From Pseudomonas sp. KBW05 (GTDB lineage Bacteria; Pseudomonadota; Gammaproteobacteria; Pseudomonadales; Pseudomonadaceae): a DNA stretch of 64,000 bases. The notes under the pieces were generated by a model. The model saw only the letters and a list, made by a program, of their open reading frames with translations, was not told where the DNA came from and ran no database searches. This document shows positions 9,516-18,942 of this stretch, in pieces; position 1 is the stretch's first letter, and every line of letters starts with the position of its first letter. The DNA lies in assembly GCF_003852405.1 (NCBI RefSeq), contig NZ_QAJM01000014.1, positions 312,969 through 376,968 on the forward strand, read 5' to 3'. The translations under genes and the position numbers were made by a program.

Positions 9516-11048
9516 ATGCGCTCTCTGACCCTGCACCTGAAAATCCTGATCACCATCCTGGTGGTGCTGGGTATTTCGGTCACCGCCTACCAGATCTTCG
9601 TGCTGGGGATCCCCGTCACCGAGGACGCCACCGACGACTTGTGGAACATCGACGCCAAGGTCGAGTTCGTCGCCAACCCGAAAGACCCGGTGAAGATCCA
9701 GATGTTCGTGCCGCCGCTGAGCCGCGACTTTGTGAGCCTCAACGAGAGTTTTATCTCGAACAACTATGGGGTCAGCGTCAACCGCATCGACGGCAACCGC
9801 AAGGTCACCTGGTCGGCACGCCGCGCCAAGGGCAACCAGACCCTGTACTACCGCCTGGTGCTGACCAAGCGTTACAGCGGTGAAAAGGTCAAGGTCAAGG
9901 GCCCGACCTTCCGCGACAGTATCGCCGTGGAAGGCCCCGAGAAAATCGCCGCCGAAGCCCTGCTGGCGCCGATCCGCCAGCACTCGGCCGACGTCGAGAC
10001 CTTTATTACCGAAGCGATCAAGCGCACCAACAACCTCAACGACGACAACGTCAAGCTGCTGCTGGCGGGCGACCCGTCGACGCCGCACAAGGCCAAGATC
10101 GTCGAGTTGCTGCTGTCCATCGCCCACGTGCCGGTGGAAAAAGTCCACACCATCCGCCTTGTCGCCGACCAGCCACAAACCCCGGAACTGTGGTTGCGCA
10201 GCTTCAATGGCAATGACTGGCTGTACTTCAACCCGGAAACCGGCGAACAAGGCCTGCCCGCCGACCGCCTGCTGTGGTGGACCGGCGATGAAAACCTGAT
10301 CACGGTGGATGGCGGCAAAAAAGCCATGGTGACCTTCAGCCTGAACAACAGCGAAATGAACGCGATTCGCCTGGCCAAGCTGACCGACGAAAACACCGAC
10401 GCCAACTTCCTCGAATACTCGCTGTACGGCTTGCCGCTGCAAACCCAGCAGACCTTCATGATCATGGTGATGATCCCGATTGGCGTGCTGGTGATCCTGA
10501 TCCTGCGCAACCTGATCGGCCTGCAAACCCTGGGCACGTTTACCCCGGTGCTGATCGCCCTGGCGTTCCGCGAGACGCAACTGGGCTTCGGCATTGTGCT
10601 GTTTACGATTATTACGGCGCTGGGGCTTTCGTTGCGCTCGTACCTGGAACACTTGAAGTTGCAGATGCTGCCGAGGCTGTCGGTGGTGCTGACGTTTGTG
10701 GTGGTGTTGATTGCGGCCATCAGCCTGTTCAGCCACAAGCTTGGCCTGGAGCGCGGCTTGTCGGTGGCGCTGTTCCCGATGGTGATCCTGACCATGACCA
10801 TCGAACGCCTGTCGATCACCTGGGAAGAACGCGGCGCCAACCATGCGCTGAAAGTCGCGATTGGCACGCTGTTCGCTGCGTCCCTGGCGCACCTGATCAT
10901 GAGCGTGCCGGAACTGGTGTACTTCGTGTTTACCTTCCCGGCGATCCTGTTGATCCTGGTGGGCTTCATGCTGGCCATGGGTCGTTATCGCGGGTACCGC
11001 CTGACCGAGCTGGTGCGTTTCAAGGCGTTCTTGAAGGCTGATAAGTAA
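9516..11048 (+). CDS. Inactive transglutaminase-domain, 7-TM membrane protein
   Basis: 510 residues. One N-terminal TM anchor (about 7-30) is followed by a periplasmic transglutaminase-like region (about 35-290), then about seven TM helices from residue 308 to the C-terminus. No usable Cys-His-Asp triad is visible in the periplasmic part, matching the 'inactive transglutaminase' family. Its stop codon overlaps the next gene's ATG (TAATG), so translation is coupled to the ATP-grasp ligase. Predicted role: membrane partner of a peptide/amide-forming ligase and periplasmic peptidase. The substrate is unknown. Confidence 0.85.
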   Translation: MRSLTLHLKILITILVVLGISVTAYQIFVLGIPVTEDATDDLWNIDAKVEFVANPKDPVKIQMFVPPLSRDFVSLNESFISNNYGVSVNRIDGNRKVTWSARRAKGNQTLYYRLVLTKRYSGEKVKVKGPTFRDSIAVEGPEKIAAEALLAPIRQHSADVETFITEAIKRTNNLNDDNVKLLLAGDPSTPHKAKIVELLLSIAHVPVEKVHTIRLVADQPQTPELWLRSFNGNDWLYFNPETGEQGLPADRLLWWTGDENLITVDGGKKAMVTFSLNNSEMNAIRLAKLTDENTDANFLEYSLYGLPLQTQQTFMIMVMIPIGVLVILILRNLIGLQTLGTFTPVLIALAFRETQLGFGIVLFTIITALGLSLRSYLEHLKLQMLPRLSVVLTFVVVLIAAISLFSHKLGLERGLSVALFPMVILTMTIERLSITWEERGANHALKVAIGTLFAASLAHLIMSVPELVYFVFTFPAILLILVGFMLAMGRYRGYRLTELVRFKAFLKADK

Positions 11049-12034
11049 TGTTCGGTTTCTGGAAGACCTGGAAAGCCCTGGAAGCGCGGGGAATCATGGG
11101 CATCAACCGGCGTAACGCCGACTACGTGCTCAAGTACAACAAGCGCAGCCTGTACCCGATCGTGGATGACAAGATCATCACCAAGGAACGGGCCATCGCC
11201 GCTGGCATCCACGTGCCGGAAATGTACGGGGTGATCTCCACCGAGAAGGAAATCGACAAGCTCGACGAGATCATCGGCGGGCGCAGCGACTTTGTGATCA
11301 AGCCAGCCCAGGGCGCCGGCGGCGACGGCATCCTGGTAGTGGCGGACCGCTTCGAGGGGCGCTATCGCACGGTGTCGGGCAAGATCATCAGCCACGAGGA
11401 GATCGAGCATCAGATCTCCAGCATCCTCACTGGCCTGTATTCCCTGGGCGGCCACCGTGACCGCGCGCTGATCGAATACCGCGTGGTGCCCGACCAGATC
11501 TTCAAAAGCATCAGCTACGAAGGCGTGCCGGACATCCGCATCATCGTGCTGATGGGCTACCCGGTGATGGCCATGTTGCGCTTGCCGACACGCCAGTCCG
11601 GCGGCAAGGCCAACCTGCACCAGGGTGCCATCGGCGTGGGTGTGGACCTGGCCACCGGCCTGACCCTGCGGGGCACCTGGCTGAACAACATCATCACCAA
11701 ACACCCCGACACCACCAACGCGGTGGATGGCGTGCAACTGCCCAACTGGGACGGTTTCATGAAGCTCGCGGCCGGTTGCTATGAGTTGTGCGGGCTGGGT
11801 TATATCGGCGTGGACATGGTGCTCGACCAGGAAAAAGGCCCACTGATCCTGGAGCTGAACGCGCGGCCGGGGCTGAATATCCAGATCGCCAACGACTGCG
11901 GTTTGACCTTGCGTACCCATGCGGTGGAAGCGCGACTGGAAGAGTTGAAGGCCGCTGGCGTGACGGAAACCCCAGAAGAACGGGTGAAGTTTGTGCAGGA
12001 GATGTTTGGGCATATTCCGCCGGTTGAAGGCTGA
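11048..12034 (+). CDS. RimK-like alpha-L-glutamate ligase-type ATP-grasp protein
   Basis: 328 residues, cytosolic, no signal peptide. ATP-grasp features are present: DFVIKPAQGAGGDGI (nucleotide-binding lysine and glycine-rich loop, about 80-95) and LILELNARPGLNIQ near the C-terminus (the metal-binding E-x-N pair). Such enzymes join a carboxylate to an amine using ATP, often adding glutamate-like residues to a peptide. It is the third gene of the retropepsin/7TM/ligase operon and its ATG overlaps the preceding stop codon. A REPIN follows 11 bases after the stop. Confidence 0.87.
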   Translation: MFGFWKTWKALEARGIMGINRRNADYVLKYNKRSLYPIVDDKIITKERAIAAGIHVPEMYGVISTEKEIDKLDEIIGGRSDFVIKPAQGAGGDGILVVADRFEGRYRTVSGKIISHEEIEHQISSILTGLYSLGGHRDRALIEYRVVPDQIFKSISYEGVPDIRIIVLMGYPVMAMLRLPTRQSGGKANLHQGAIGVGVDLATGLTLRGTWLNNIITKHPDTTNAVDGVQLPNWDGFMKLAAGCYELCGLGYIGVDMVLDQEKGPLILELNARPGLNIQIANDCGLTLRTHAVEARLEELKAAGVTETPEERVKFVQEMFGHIPPVEG

Positions 12035-12044
12035 ACACCAATCA

Positions 12045-12137
12045 AATGTGGGAGCGGGCTTGCTCGCGAATGCGGTGGATCAGTTGAAATATCTGTGACT
12101 GACACACCGCATTCGCGAGCAAGCCCGCTCCCACATT
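12045..12137. repeat. REPIN downstream of the ATP-grasp operon
   Basis: Inverted arms ATGTGGGAGCGGGCTTGCTC / complement, GAGCGGGC family, between the ligase gene and pabB. Confidence 0.9.
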
Positions 12138-12214
12138 TGAACCGCGCTCTAGGACCAAATTCTTCGGGGAGCTACAATCCCCTCCCCCACGCCAACGGCT
12201 GATCCATCCCACGC

Positions 12215-13558
12215 ATGCCAACCTGCTCCGTACACCCGCTGCCCTACCGGGCCAACCCCGCCGAGTACTTCACGGCGATTCGCCATGCGCCTGGCGCGGT
12301 GCTGCTGGACAGCGGTCGCCCGGCGGCTGAACGTGGGTGCTATGACCTGCTCAGCGCTTGGCCACAGGCCACGCTGACGGTTTCACCAGACGAAAGCGGT
12401 AGTGATTTCCTGCAACGCTTGCGGGAAAACCTCACGCAACTAGGTGAAGCAGCGTTGCCAGCCGGTTATGTATTGCCGTTTGCGGGCGGTTTGATCGGCT
12501 ACCTGAGCTACGATTTCGGCCGGCACCTGGAGCAGATGCCGCACCTCGCGGTGGACGACCTGCACCTGCCGGACGCACGTTTCGGGCTGTATGCCTGGGC
12601 ACTGATCAGCGATCACCAGGCGCAGACCAGCCAGCTAGTGTTTCATCCAACGCTGGCCGACAGCGAACGGCAACGCTTGATTGCGCTGTTCAGCACCGGC
12701 ATGACCGGCACGCCCGCAACCTTCAAACTCCAAGGCCCCATGGCCCCAGACCTCAGCGCCGAGGCCTATCGCCAGGCCATCGTGCGCATCCAGGACTACA
12801 TCCAGGCCGGCGACTGCTACCAGGTCAACTTTGCCCAACGCTTTCGCGCGCCGTGCAGCGGTGATCCGTGGGTCGCTTATTGCGCCCTGCGCGCAGCCTG
12901 CCCTACGCCCTTCTCCGGGTTCCAGAGCCTGCCCGATGAGGGTGCCGTGCTGAGCCTGTCACCGGAGCGCTTCGTGCACATCAGCGAACGCCGCGTCGAA
13001 ACCCGCCCGATCAAAGGCACCCGCCCCCGTGGCCTGACGCCAGAAGAAGACGCCGCCAACGCCGTCGAACTGCTGGCCAGCCCCAAGGACCGCGCGGAAA
13101 ACCTGATGATCGTCGACCTGCTGCGCAACGACCTCGGCCGCACCTGCCGCACCGGCTCGGTCAGCGTGCCGGAGTTGTTCAGCCTGGAAAGCTACCCCAA
13201 CGTGCACCACTTGGTGAGCAGCGTCATCGGCGAATTAGCCGATGACAAAGACGCCCTCGACCTGATCGCCGGCAGCTTCCCCGGCGGCTCCATCACCGGC
13301 GCGCCGAAGATCCGTGCGATGCAGATCATCGACGAGCTTGAACCTACAAGGCGCGGTTTGTATTGCGGCTCGTTGGTGTACCTCGACGTGCGTGGCGAAA
13401 TGGACAGCTCCATCGCCATCCGCAGCTTGCTGGTCAAGGACGGGCAAGTGTGCTGCTGGGGCGGCGGCGGGATTGTCGCGGACTCGGAGTGGGAGGCGGA
13501 GTACCAGGAGTCGCTGACGAAGGTGCGGGTGTTGTTGGAGACACTGGAAGGTTTGTAG
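12215..13558 (+). CDS. pabB: Aminodeoxychorismate synthase component I PabB
   Basis: 447 residues, the usual PabB length. It converts chorismate plus ammonia to 4-amino-4-deoxychorismate for folate. The chorismate-binding domain is intact: catalytic K267 in RPIKGTRPRG, DRAENLMIVDLLRNDLGR, and GSITGAPKIRAM. The N-terminal beta-sandwich (1-150) is present. There is no adjacent pabA. A TACAAT -10-like hexamer is at 12173-12178, so it seems to have its own promoter. A mosaic REPIN follows the stop. Confidence 0.95.
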   Translation: MPTCSVHPLPYRANPAEYFTAIRHAPGAVLLDSGRPAAERGCYDLLSAWPQATLTVSPDESGSDFLQRLRENLTQLGEAALPAGYVLPFAGGLIGYLSYDFGRHLEQMPHLAVDDLHLPDARFGLYAWALISDHQAQTSQLVFHPTLADSERQRLIALFSTGMTGTPATFKLQGPMAPDLSAEAYRQAIVRIQDYIQAGDCYQVNFAQRFRAPCSGDPWVAYCALRAACPTPFSGFQSLPDEGAVLSLSPERFVHISERRVETRPIKGTRPRGLTPEEDAANAVELLASPKDRAENLMIVDLLRNDLGRTCRTGSVSVPELFSLESYPNVHHLVSSVIGELADDKDALDLIAGSFPGGSITGAPKIRAMQIIDELEPTRRGLYCGSLVYLDVRGEMDSSIAIRSLLVKDGQVCCWGGGGIVADSEWEAEYQESLTKVRVLLETLEGL

Positions 13559-13568
13559 TGACAGGGCT

Positions 13569-13662
13569 GGCCTCTTCGCAGGCAAGCCAGCTCCCACACT
13601 TGACCGCGTTCCAACATGAGAATGCAGTCAAATGTGGGAGCGGGCTTGCCCGCGAAGAGGCC
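13569..13662. repeat. Mosaic REPIN, reversed arm order
   Basis: The left arm reads GGCCTCTTCGCAGGCAAGC...CAGCTCCCACA (GAGCTGGC-type core). The right arm reads TGTGGGAGCGGGCTTGCC...GAAGAGGCC (GAGCGGGC-type core). The arms face opposite to most REPINs here and join two subfamilies. It lies between the convergent pabB and thrH. Confidence 0.8.
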
Positions 13663-13681
13663 ATCCGCCGCGCTGAAGAAC

Positions 13682-14299
13682 CTACAGGCTCAACGACCGA
13701 TTCGACGCCTTGATAAACTCCTGCTTCAAATCCTCAAACGTATGCACCGCCGGGAATTGCGGGAACTCGCGGATCACATTCTCCGGCGCATGGAACAGAA
13801 TCCCACGATCAGCCTCGCCCAGCATGGTGGTGTCATTGTAGGAATCACCCGCAGCGATCACGCGGTAGTACAGGCTCTTAAAGGCCAATACCGACTGGCG
13901 CTTGGGATCTTTCTGACGCAGCTGGTAACTCACCACACGGTCGGTTTCATCGGTGATGAGGCGGTGGCACAACAGGGTCGGAAAACCCAACTGGCGCATC
14001 AGCGGCTGGGAGAATTCGTAGAAGGTGTCCGACAGGATCACCACCTGGAAGCGCTCGCGCAGCCAGTTGACGAACTCGATGGCACCGTCCAGCGGCGTGA
14101 GGGTGGCGATCACTTCCTGGATATCGGCGAGCTTGAGCCCATGTTCGTCGAGGATGCGCAGGCGTTGCTTCATCAGCACGTCGTAGTCGGGAATGTCGCG
14201 GGTGGTGGCCCGCAGGGATTCAATACCGGTTTTTTCAGCGAAGGCGATCCAGATTTCCGGGACCAATACCCCTTCCAGGTCGAGACAGGCAATTTCCAC
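13682..14299 (-). CDS. thrH: Bifunctional phosphoserine phosphatase / homoserine phosphotransferase ThrH
   Basis: 205 residues, HAD superfamily. ThrH dephosphorylates phosphoserine and can pass the phosphate to homoserine. The N-terminal motif is [13 protein letters not shown], with D7 as nucleophile and E9 in place of the usual second Asp, which is a ThrH hallmark. [11 protein letters not shown] (motif II), a lysine before it, and [12 protein letters not shown] (metal-binding motif) are all present. It converges with pabB and diverges from cysH. Confidence 0.93.
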   Translation of the reverse strand: MEIACLDLEGVLVPEIWIAFAEKTGIESLRATTRDIPDYDVLMKQRLRILDEHGLKLADIQEVIATLTPLDGAIEFVNWLRERFQVVILSDTFYEFSQPLMRQLGFPTLLCHRLITDETDRVVSYQLRQKDPKRQSVLAFKSLYYRVIAAGDSYNDTTMLGEADRGILFHAPENVIREFPQFPAVHTFEDLKQEFIKASNRSLSL

Positions 14300-14451
14300 A
14301 AGACACTCCCATTAGATGTTGTTGGTTGAGCGAGCAAAAGGACTGCCGAACTCTAGCGATTCATGCTCGCCGCCGCAACGCAGAGCGGATTTTGATACCA
14401 TCGCCCACCTATAGAGCGCTTAGCGCCACTGACCTTGTAGGAACCGTGCTG

Positions 14452-15186
14452 ATGAACCAAGCCTTCGACGTCGTTGAACTCGCCGCGACTTATGCCAACA
14501 AGTCCGCCCAGGACATCCTCAAGCTGGCGTTCAGCCAGTTCGGCGATGACCTGTGGATTTCCTTCAGCGGTGCCGAGGACGTGGTGCTGGTGGACATGGC
14601 CTGGAAGCTGAACAAGAACGTCAAGGTGTTCAGCCTCGACACCGGCCGCCTGCACCCGGAGACCTACCGGTTTATCGAGCAGGTGCGTGAGTTCTACAAG
14701 ATCGACATCGAACTGATCTCGCCAGACCAGACCAAGCTGGAACCCTTCGTCAAGGAAAAGGGCCTGTTCAGCTTCTACAAGGACGGCCACGGCGAATGCT
14801 GCGGCGTGCGCAAGATCGAGCCGCTGCGCCGCAAACTCTCCGGCGTCAGCGCCTGGGCCACCGGCCAGCGTCGCGACCAGAGCCCCGGCACCCGCAGCCA
14901 GGTGGCGGCGCTGGAAATTGATGGCGCGTTTTCGACCCCTGAGCGCACCTTGTACAAGTTCAACCCGCTGGCACAGATGACCAGCGAAGAGATCTGGGGC
15001 TACATCCGCATGCTGGAACTGCCGTACAACAGCCTGCATGAGCGCGGTTTTATCAGCATCGGCTGCGAGCCCTGCACCCGCCCGGTGTTGCCGAACCAGC
15101 ACGAGCGCGAAGGCCGCTGGTGGTGGGAAGAAGCGACGCAGAAGGAATGTGGGTTGCACGCGGGGAACATCATCAGCAAGGCTTGA
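14452..15186 (+). CDS. cysH: APS-type phosphoadenylyl/adenylyl-sulfate reductase CysH
   Basis: 244 residues from the ATG at 14452. The frame is open upstream to 14326, but the protein family begins at [10 protein letters not shown]. It reduces activated sulfate to sulfite. Two cysteine pairs, C116-C117 ([12 protein letters not shown]) and C205/C208 (CEPCTRP), bind a [4Fe-4S] cluster, so it is expected to use APS rather than only PAPS, as in other Pseudomonas. [13 protein letters not shown] is the nucleotide-binding loop. A REP fragment follows the gene. Confidence 0.95.
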   Translation: MNQAFDVVELAATYANKSAQDILKLAFSQFGDDLWISFSGAEDVVLVDMAWKLNKNVKVFSLDTGRLHPETYRFIEQVREFYKIDIELISPDQTKLEPFVKEKGLFSFYKDGHGECCGVRKIEPLRRKLSGVSAWATGQRRDQSPGTRSQVAALEIDGAFSTPERTLYKFNPLAQMTSEEIWGYIRMLELPYNSLHERGFISIGCEPCTRPVLPNQHEREGRWWWEEATQKECGLHAGNIISKA

Positions 15187-15217
15187 AGCTGATGCAGTAA
15201 ACCATCTGGAATGAGCT

Positions 15218-15256
15218 TGTGTGGGAGCCCGCTCCCACACAAGCCCGCTCCCACAT
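15218..15256. repeat. REP remnant
   Basis: TGTGGGAGCCCGCTCCCACA is a collapsed palindrome, followed by AAGCCCGCTCCCACA. The outer arms of a REPIN are joined without the centre, behind cysH. Confidence 0.7.
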
Positions 15257-15507
15257 TTGCTTTGTGTTGGTTGCTAGAGATGTACACACAGATGTAACCA
15301 TCGGTGCCATTTATGTGTGCAATTTTTCTTTACCCGCACCATTACGTAACACCTCTTTGCGCCTATCTTCTCCTCTCATGAATCACTCCCTTCCCACCGA
15401 AAAATAAATACCTGTTCAATCGGTCAATTTATATTTCTTCTAATTCAGCTAGTTATTCAACTCACCTATAAAAACGAAATTAACCCAAGTTTTCATAGAT
15501 CAAAAAC

Positions 15508-15523
15508 TGGCACGCATGTGGCT
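15508..15523 (+). promoter_or_regulatory. Sigma-54 (RpoN) promoter of the NCS1 permease/racemase genes
   Basis: TGGCACGCATGTGGCT matches the consensus TGGCACG-N4-TTGCW at 11 of 12 fixed positions, with correct -24/-12 spacing. It is 94 bases upstream of the permease start. No sigma-70 promoter is obvious in the gap 15257-15616, and the upstream AT-rich stretch (about 15350-15480) could hold the activator sites. No NtrC site was clearly recognised. Confidence 0.7.
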
Positions 15524-15539
15524 TAAGGTGAAAAGTGCT

Positions 15540-15549
15540 TTGTATACAA
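15540..15549. promoter_or_regulatory. Palindrome TTGTATACAA downstream of the sigma-54 promoter
   Basis: A perfect 10-bp palindrome starting 17 bases after the -12 element, so close to the start of transcription. The TTGT-N2-ACAA form suits a GntR-type repressor. No such regulator gene is adjacent. Confidence 0.45.
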
Positions 15550-15616
15550 TAAATACAAAATCTACATACACTTTGCCATCCGCGGATCTCTCGCAGATGT
15601 GCTGGAGCCTGCCGGA

Positions 15617-17142
15617 ATGCGTACAAGTCTCTCGAATAACATCGCACTGGATCTGCCCTCCTCCCTGACCCCTGCAGCCGAGGGCCCCGGCCCATTGGTG
15701 CTGAGCCCGCGCCTGCACAACAAGGACCTGGCGCCACCAAGGTCGAAGGCCGACGCTGGGGGCGCTATAGCATCTTCGCGCTGTGGACCAATGACGTGCA
15801 CAACATCGCCAACTATTCGTTCGCCATTGGTTTATATGCATTGGGCTTGGGCGGCTGGCAGATTTTGCTGTCCTTGGGGATAGGTGCCGCACTGGTGTAC
15901 TTCTTCATGAACTTGTCGGGGTATATGGGCCAAAAGACCGGGGTGCCGTTCCCGGTAATCAGCCGTATCAGTTTCGGCATTCATGGCGCGCAGATTCCGG
16001 CGTTGATCCGCGCGGTGATTGCGATTGCCTGGTTTGGTATTCAGACCTACCTGGCCTCGGTGGTTTTCCGCGTCTTGCTGACGGCTATTCATCCAGGTTT
16101 TGCCGACTATGACCACGACTCGATCCTCGGCCTGTCGTCCCTCGGCTGGGCGTGTTTTGTCGCGATCTGGCTGGTGCAACTGGTGATCCTGGCTTACGGC
16201 ATGGAGATGGTACGTCGCTACGAAGGCTTCGCCGGGCCGGTGATTTTGCTGACGGTGGCGGCGTTGGCCGGCTGGATGTACTTCCAGACGGGCGGCAACA
16301 TCGCCTGGTCGATCCGCGAACCGCTCAGCGGCGGCGAGATGTGGCGCAATATCTTCGCCGGTGGCGCGCTGTGGCTGGCGATCTACGGCACGCTGATCCT
16401 CAACTTCTGTGATTTCGCCCGTTCCTCGCCGTGCCGCAAGACCATTCAGGTCGGCAACTTCTGGGGCCTGCCGGTGAATATCCTGGTGTTTGCCGCGATC
16501 ACCGTGCTGCTGTGCGGCGGGCAATTCCAGCTCAATGGCCGGGTGATCGAAAGCCCGACCGAGATCATCGCCGCGATCCCCAATACCTTCTTCCTGGTGC
16601 TCGGCTGCCTGGCGTTCCTGATCGTCACCGTCGCGGTGAACATCATGGCCAACTTCGTGGCGCCGGCGTTTGTGCTGAGCAACCTGGCGCCCAAGTACCT
16701 GAACTTCCGCCGTGCCGGGTTGATCAGCGCCACCGTTGCGGTGCTGATCCTGCCGTGGAACCTCTACAACAGCCCGCTGGTGATCGTGTATTTCCTTTCC
16801 GGCCTGGGCGCGCTGCTGGGGCCGCTGTACGGGATCATCATGGTCGATTACTGGCTGATCCGTAAAAGCCAGGTCGACGTGCTGCAACTGTATAGCGAAG
16901 ACCCGAACGGCGTTTATTACTACAGCCGGGGCGTCAACCTGCGCGCAGTGGCGGCGTTTATTCCTGCTGCCGTGATCGCCATTCTCCTGGCATTGCTGCC
17001 CGGTTTCGCCAGCGTGTCACCGTTTTCCTGGATGTTTGGCGCCGGTATTGCAGGGTTGCTGTACCTGCTGATCGCCAAGCGCCAGCCGTTCTACGCCGAT
17101 GTCAGCGGCGAAAGCATTGCCGTCGATAACGTCAGCCATTAA
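15617..17142 (+). pseudogene. NCS1-family nucleobase/hydantoin:cation symporter, one-base frameshift near the 5' end
   Basis: The start ATG at 15617 (MRTSLSNNIAL) leads into LSPRLHNKDLAP. The reading frame then breaks at 15735/15736, where one base is missing. The next frame continues TKVEGRRWGRYSIFALWTND and on to the stop at 17142. With the base restored the length is 508 residues, normal for NCS1 carriers with about 12 TM helices. The intact part begins inside the conserved TNDVHNIANYS motif, so a shorter native start is unlikely. The family imports allantoin, hydantoins, uracil or other nucleobases. The racemase-like gene follows 13 bases later. The rest of the frame is undamaged, so the change is recent or a sequencing error. 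Confidence 0.8.
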
Positions 17143-17155
17143 TCAAGGACATTCC

Positions 17156-17884
17156 ATGCGCATCCTCGTGGTCAACGTCAACACCACCGAATCCATCACC
17201 GACACCATCGCCCAGCAGGCACGGGCCGTGGCCGCGCCAGGCACCGAGATTGTCGGGCTCACGCCGTACTTCGGCGCGGAATCAGTGGAGGGCAATTTTG
17301 AAAGCTACCTGGCCGCCATCGCGGTGATGGACCGGGTGATGGCCTACGACCAACCCTTCGACGCGGTGATCCAGGCCGGCTACGGCGAACACGGCCGCGA
17401 AGGCTTGCAGGAGTTGCTCAACGTGCCAGTGGTGGACATCACCGAAGCGGCCGCCAGCACCGCGATGTTTCTGGGCCACGCCTATTCGGTGGTGACCACC
17501 CTCGACCGCACGGTGCCCCTGATCGAAGACCGCCTGAAACTCGCCGGGCTGTACCAACGCTGCGCGTCGGTGCGAGCCAGCGGCATGGCGGTGCTGGAGC
17601 TGGAAGAAAACCCGCTGGCCGCGATGGAAGCCATCGTGCGCCAGGCGGAACTGGCGATCAGCGAGGACAAGGCCGAGGTGATCTGCCTGGGCTGCGGCGG
17701 CATGGCCGGGCTGGACGAGCAGATTCGCCAGCGCACCGGCGTGCCGGTGGTGGATGGGGTGACGGCGGCGGTGACGATTGCGGAAGCGTTGGTGCGGTTG
17801 GGGTTGTCGACGTCTAAGGTGAGGACCTATGCGACGCCAAGGCCGAAGAAAGTCATTGGCTGGCCTAGCCGGTTCGGGCGGTAG
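17156..17884 (+). CDS. Asp/Glu/hydantoin (allantoin) racemase-family protein
   Basis: 242 residues from the ATG at 17156, preceded by AAGGAC. The family interconverts enantiomers of hydantoins or allantoin using two cysteines. The C-terminal Cys motif CLGCGGMAG (C180) is present. At the position of the first catalytic Cys this protein has AGYGEHG (G75/Y76) where racemases usually have a cysteine, so racemase activity is doubtful and it may be a related hydrolase-like subgroup. It is cotranscribed with the NCS1 permease behind a sigma-54 promoter, which points to nitrogen scavenging from a purine-derived or hydantoin compound. Confidence 0.8.
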   Translation: MRILVVNVNTTESITDTIAQQARAVAAPGTEIVGLTPYFGAESVEGNFESYLAAIAVMDRVMAYDQPFDAVIQAGYGEHGREGLQELLNVPVVDITEAAASTAMFLGHAYSVVTTLDRTVPLIEDRLKLAGLYQRCASVRASGMAVLELEENPLAAMEAIVRQAELAISEDKAEVICLGCGGMAGLDEQIRQRTGVPVVDGVTAAVTIAEALVRLGLSTSKVRTYATPRPKKVIGWPSRFGR

Positions 17885-17898
17885 ACCGAGGCGCCTGC

Positions 17899-17982
17899 AT
17901 CGCAGGCAAGCCAGCTCCCACCGTTGATCGCATTGCAACTTTGGAATGCATTCCCCTGTGGGAGCTGGCCTGCCTGCGATGG
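17899..17982. repeat. REPIN (GAGCTGGC family), reversed arms
   Basis: CATCGCAGGCAAGCCAGCTC ... GAGCTGGCCTGCCTGCGATG. It lies between the racemase-like gene and the convergent LysR gene. Confidence 0.8.
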
Positions 17983-18006
17983 CCACGACTCGGTCTGACA
18001 GTGTGA

Positions 18007-18930
18007 TCAGACCGCACTGAACCGCCGCCCCCACCCCTGCTCGGCAAACTGCTCAATAATGAAATCCACGAACGCCCGAGTCTTGCCCGGCAACAACTTA
18101 TGCTCGGCGTAATAGATGGAAATGTTGCCATCATCCACATACCAGTCCGGCAACACCCGCACCACCGCGCCACTGTCCAGGAACGGCACGGCCATCGGCA
18201 TGCTCACCAGCGCAATGCCCAAGCCTTGGGCACTGGCGCAGCAGGCGGCTTCGGAGTCGCTCATGGTCATGCCCGGCTTGAGCACCAGCGGGCGGTGTTC
18301 TCGCTCGACGCTGGTCAGTTGCCACGAGCGCACGCGCCCGGTTTGTGGTGAACGGATCAGGATGCCGCTGCAGCGCGCCAGGTCTTCTGGCGCGTTGACC
18401 GGCGGGCGTTGCGCCAGGTAATCCGGCGCGGCCACCAACACCCGATGGGCCGGCGTCAACTTGCGCGCCACTACACCCTGGGGCAGCTCAAAACCGCCGC
18501 CGATGGCTGCATCAAAACCTTGGCCGATCAGGTCCACCTGGCGGTTATCGAAATGCCAATCCGGGCTGATATCCGGAAAGCGCTGCATGAACGCGCCCAG
18601 CAGCGGCACTACGTAGCGATTGCCAAACACCGTGCCCATGCTGACTTTGAGGGTGCCCACCGGCCGCCCTTCGGCGCTGGCCAAATTGGCCACCGCATTC
18701 TGGATGGTGGTGAGGCTGGCGCCGACTTCGTCGAGGAACAACTTGCCGGCTTCGGTCAGGGTCAGGCGCCGAGTGCTGCGCTGGAACAGACGCACGCCCA
18801 GACGCGCCTCCAACTTGGCGACACTTTTGCCCACCGCCGCCGGGGTGAGGCTCAGGTGCCGCGCGGCCTCGGCAAAACTGCCACCTTCGGCGCTGCGCAC
18901 AAAGCATTCGATACTGCCAAAGCTTTCCAT
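18007..18930 (-). CDS. LysR-family transcriptional regulator
   Basis: 307 residues. The N-terminal winged helix (about 1-65; FAEAARHLSLTPAAVGKSVAKLE) is followed by the LysR substrate-binding domain. It diverges from the SDR gene at 19057 with 126 bases between them, the classic arrangement for a LysR protein controlling its neighbour. A TAAAC-N5-GTTTA palindrome lies 13 bases upstream of its start. The effector is unknown. Confidence 0.9.
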   Translation of the reverse strand: MESFGSIECFVRSAEGGSFAEAARHLSLTPAAVGKSVAKLEARLGVRLFQRSTRRLTLTEAGKLFLDEVGASLTTIQNAVANLASAEGRPVGTLKVSMGTVFGNRYVVPLLGAFMQRFPDISPDWHFDNRQVDLIGQGFDAAIGGGFELPQGVVARKLTPAHRVLVAAPDYLAQRPPVNAPEDLARCSGILIRSPQTGRVRSWQLTSVEREHRPLVLKPGMTMSDSEAACCASAQGLGIALVSMPMAVPFLDSGAVVRVLPDWYVDDGNISIYYAEHKLLPGKTRAFVDFIIEQFAEQGWGRRFSAV

Positions 18931-18942
18931 GTCGCCTCACTC

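Noticed and set aside
13434-13664. Short frames containing SRASPLPH-like peptides at REPINs
   Set aside because: The peptide is the translation of the REP arm itself and recurs at every REPIN; not a protein family.
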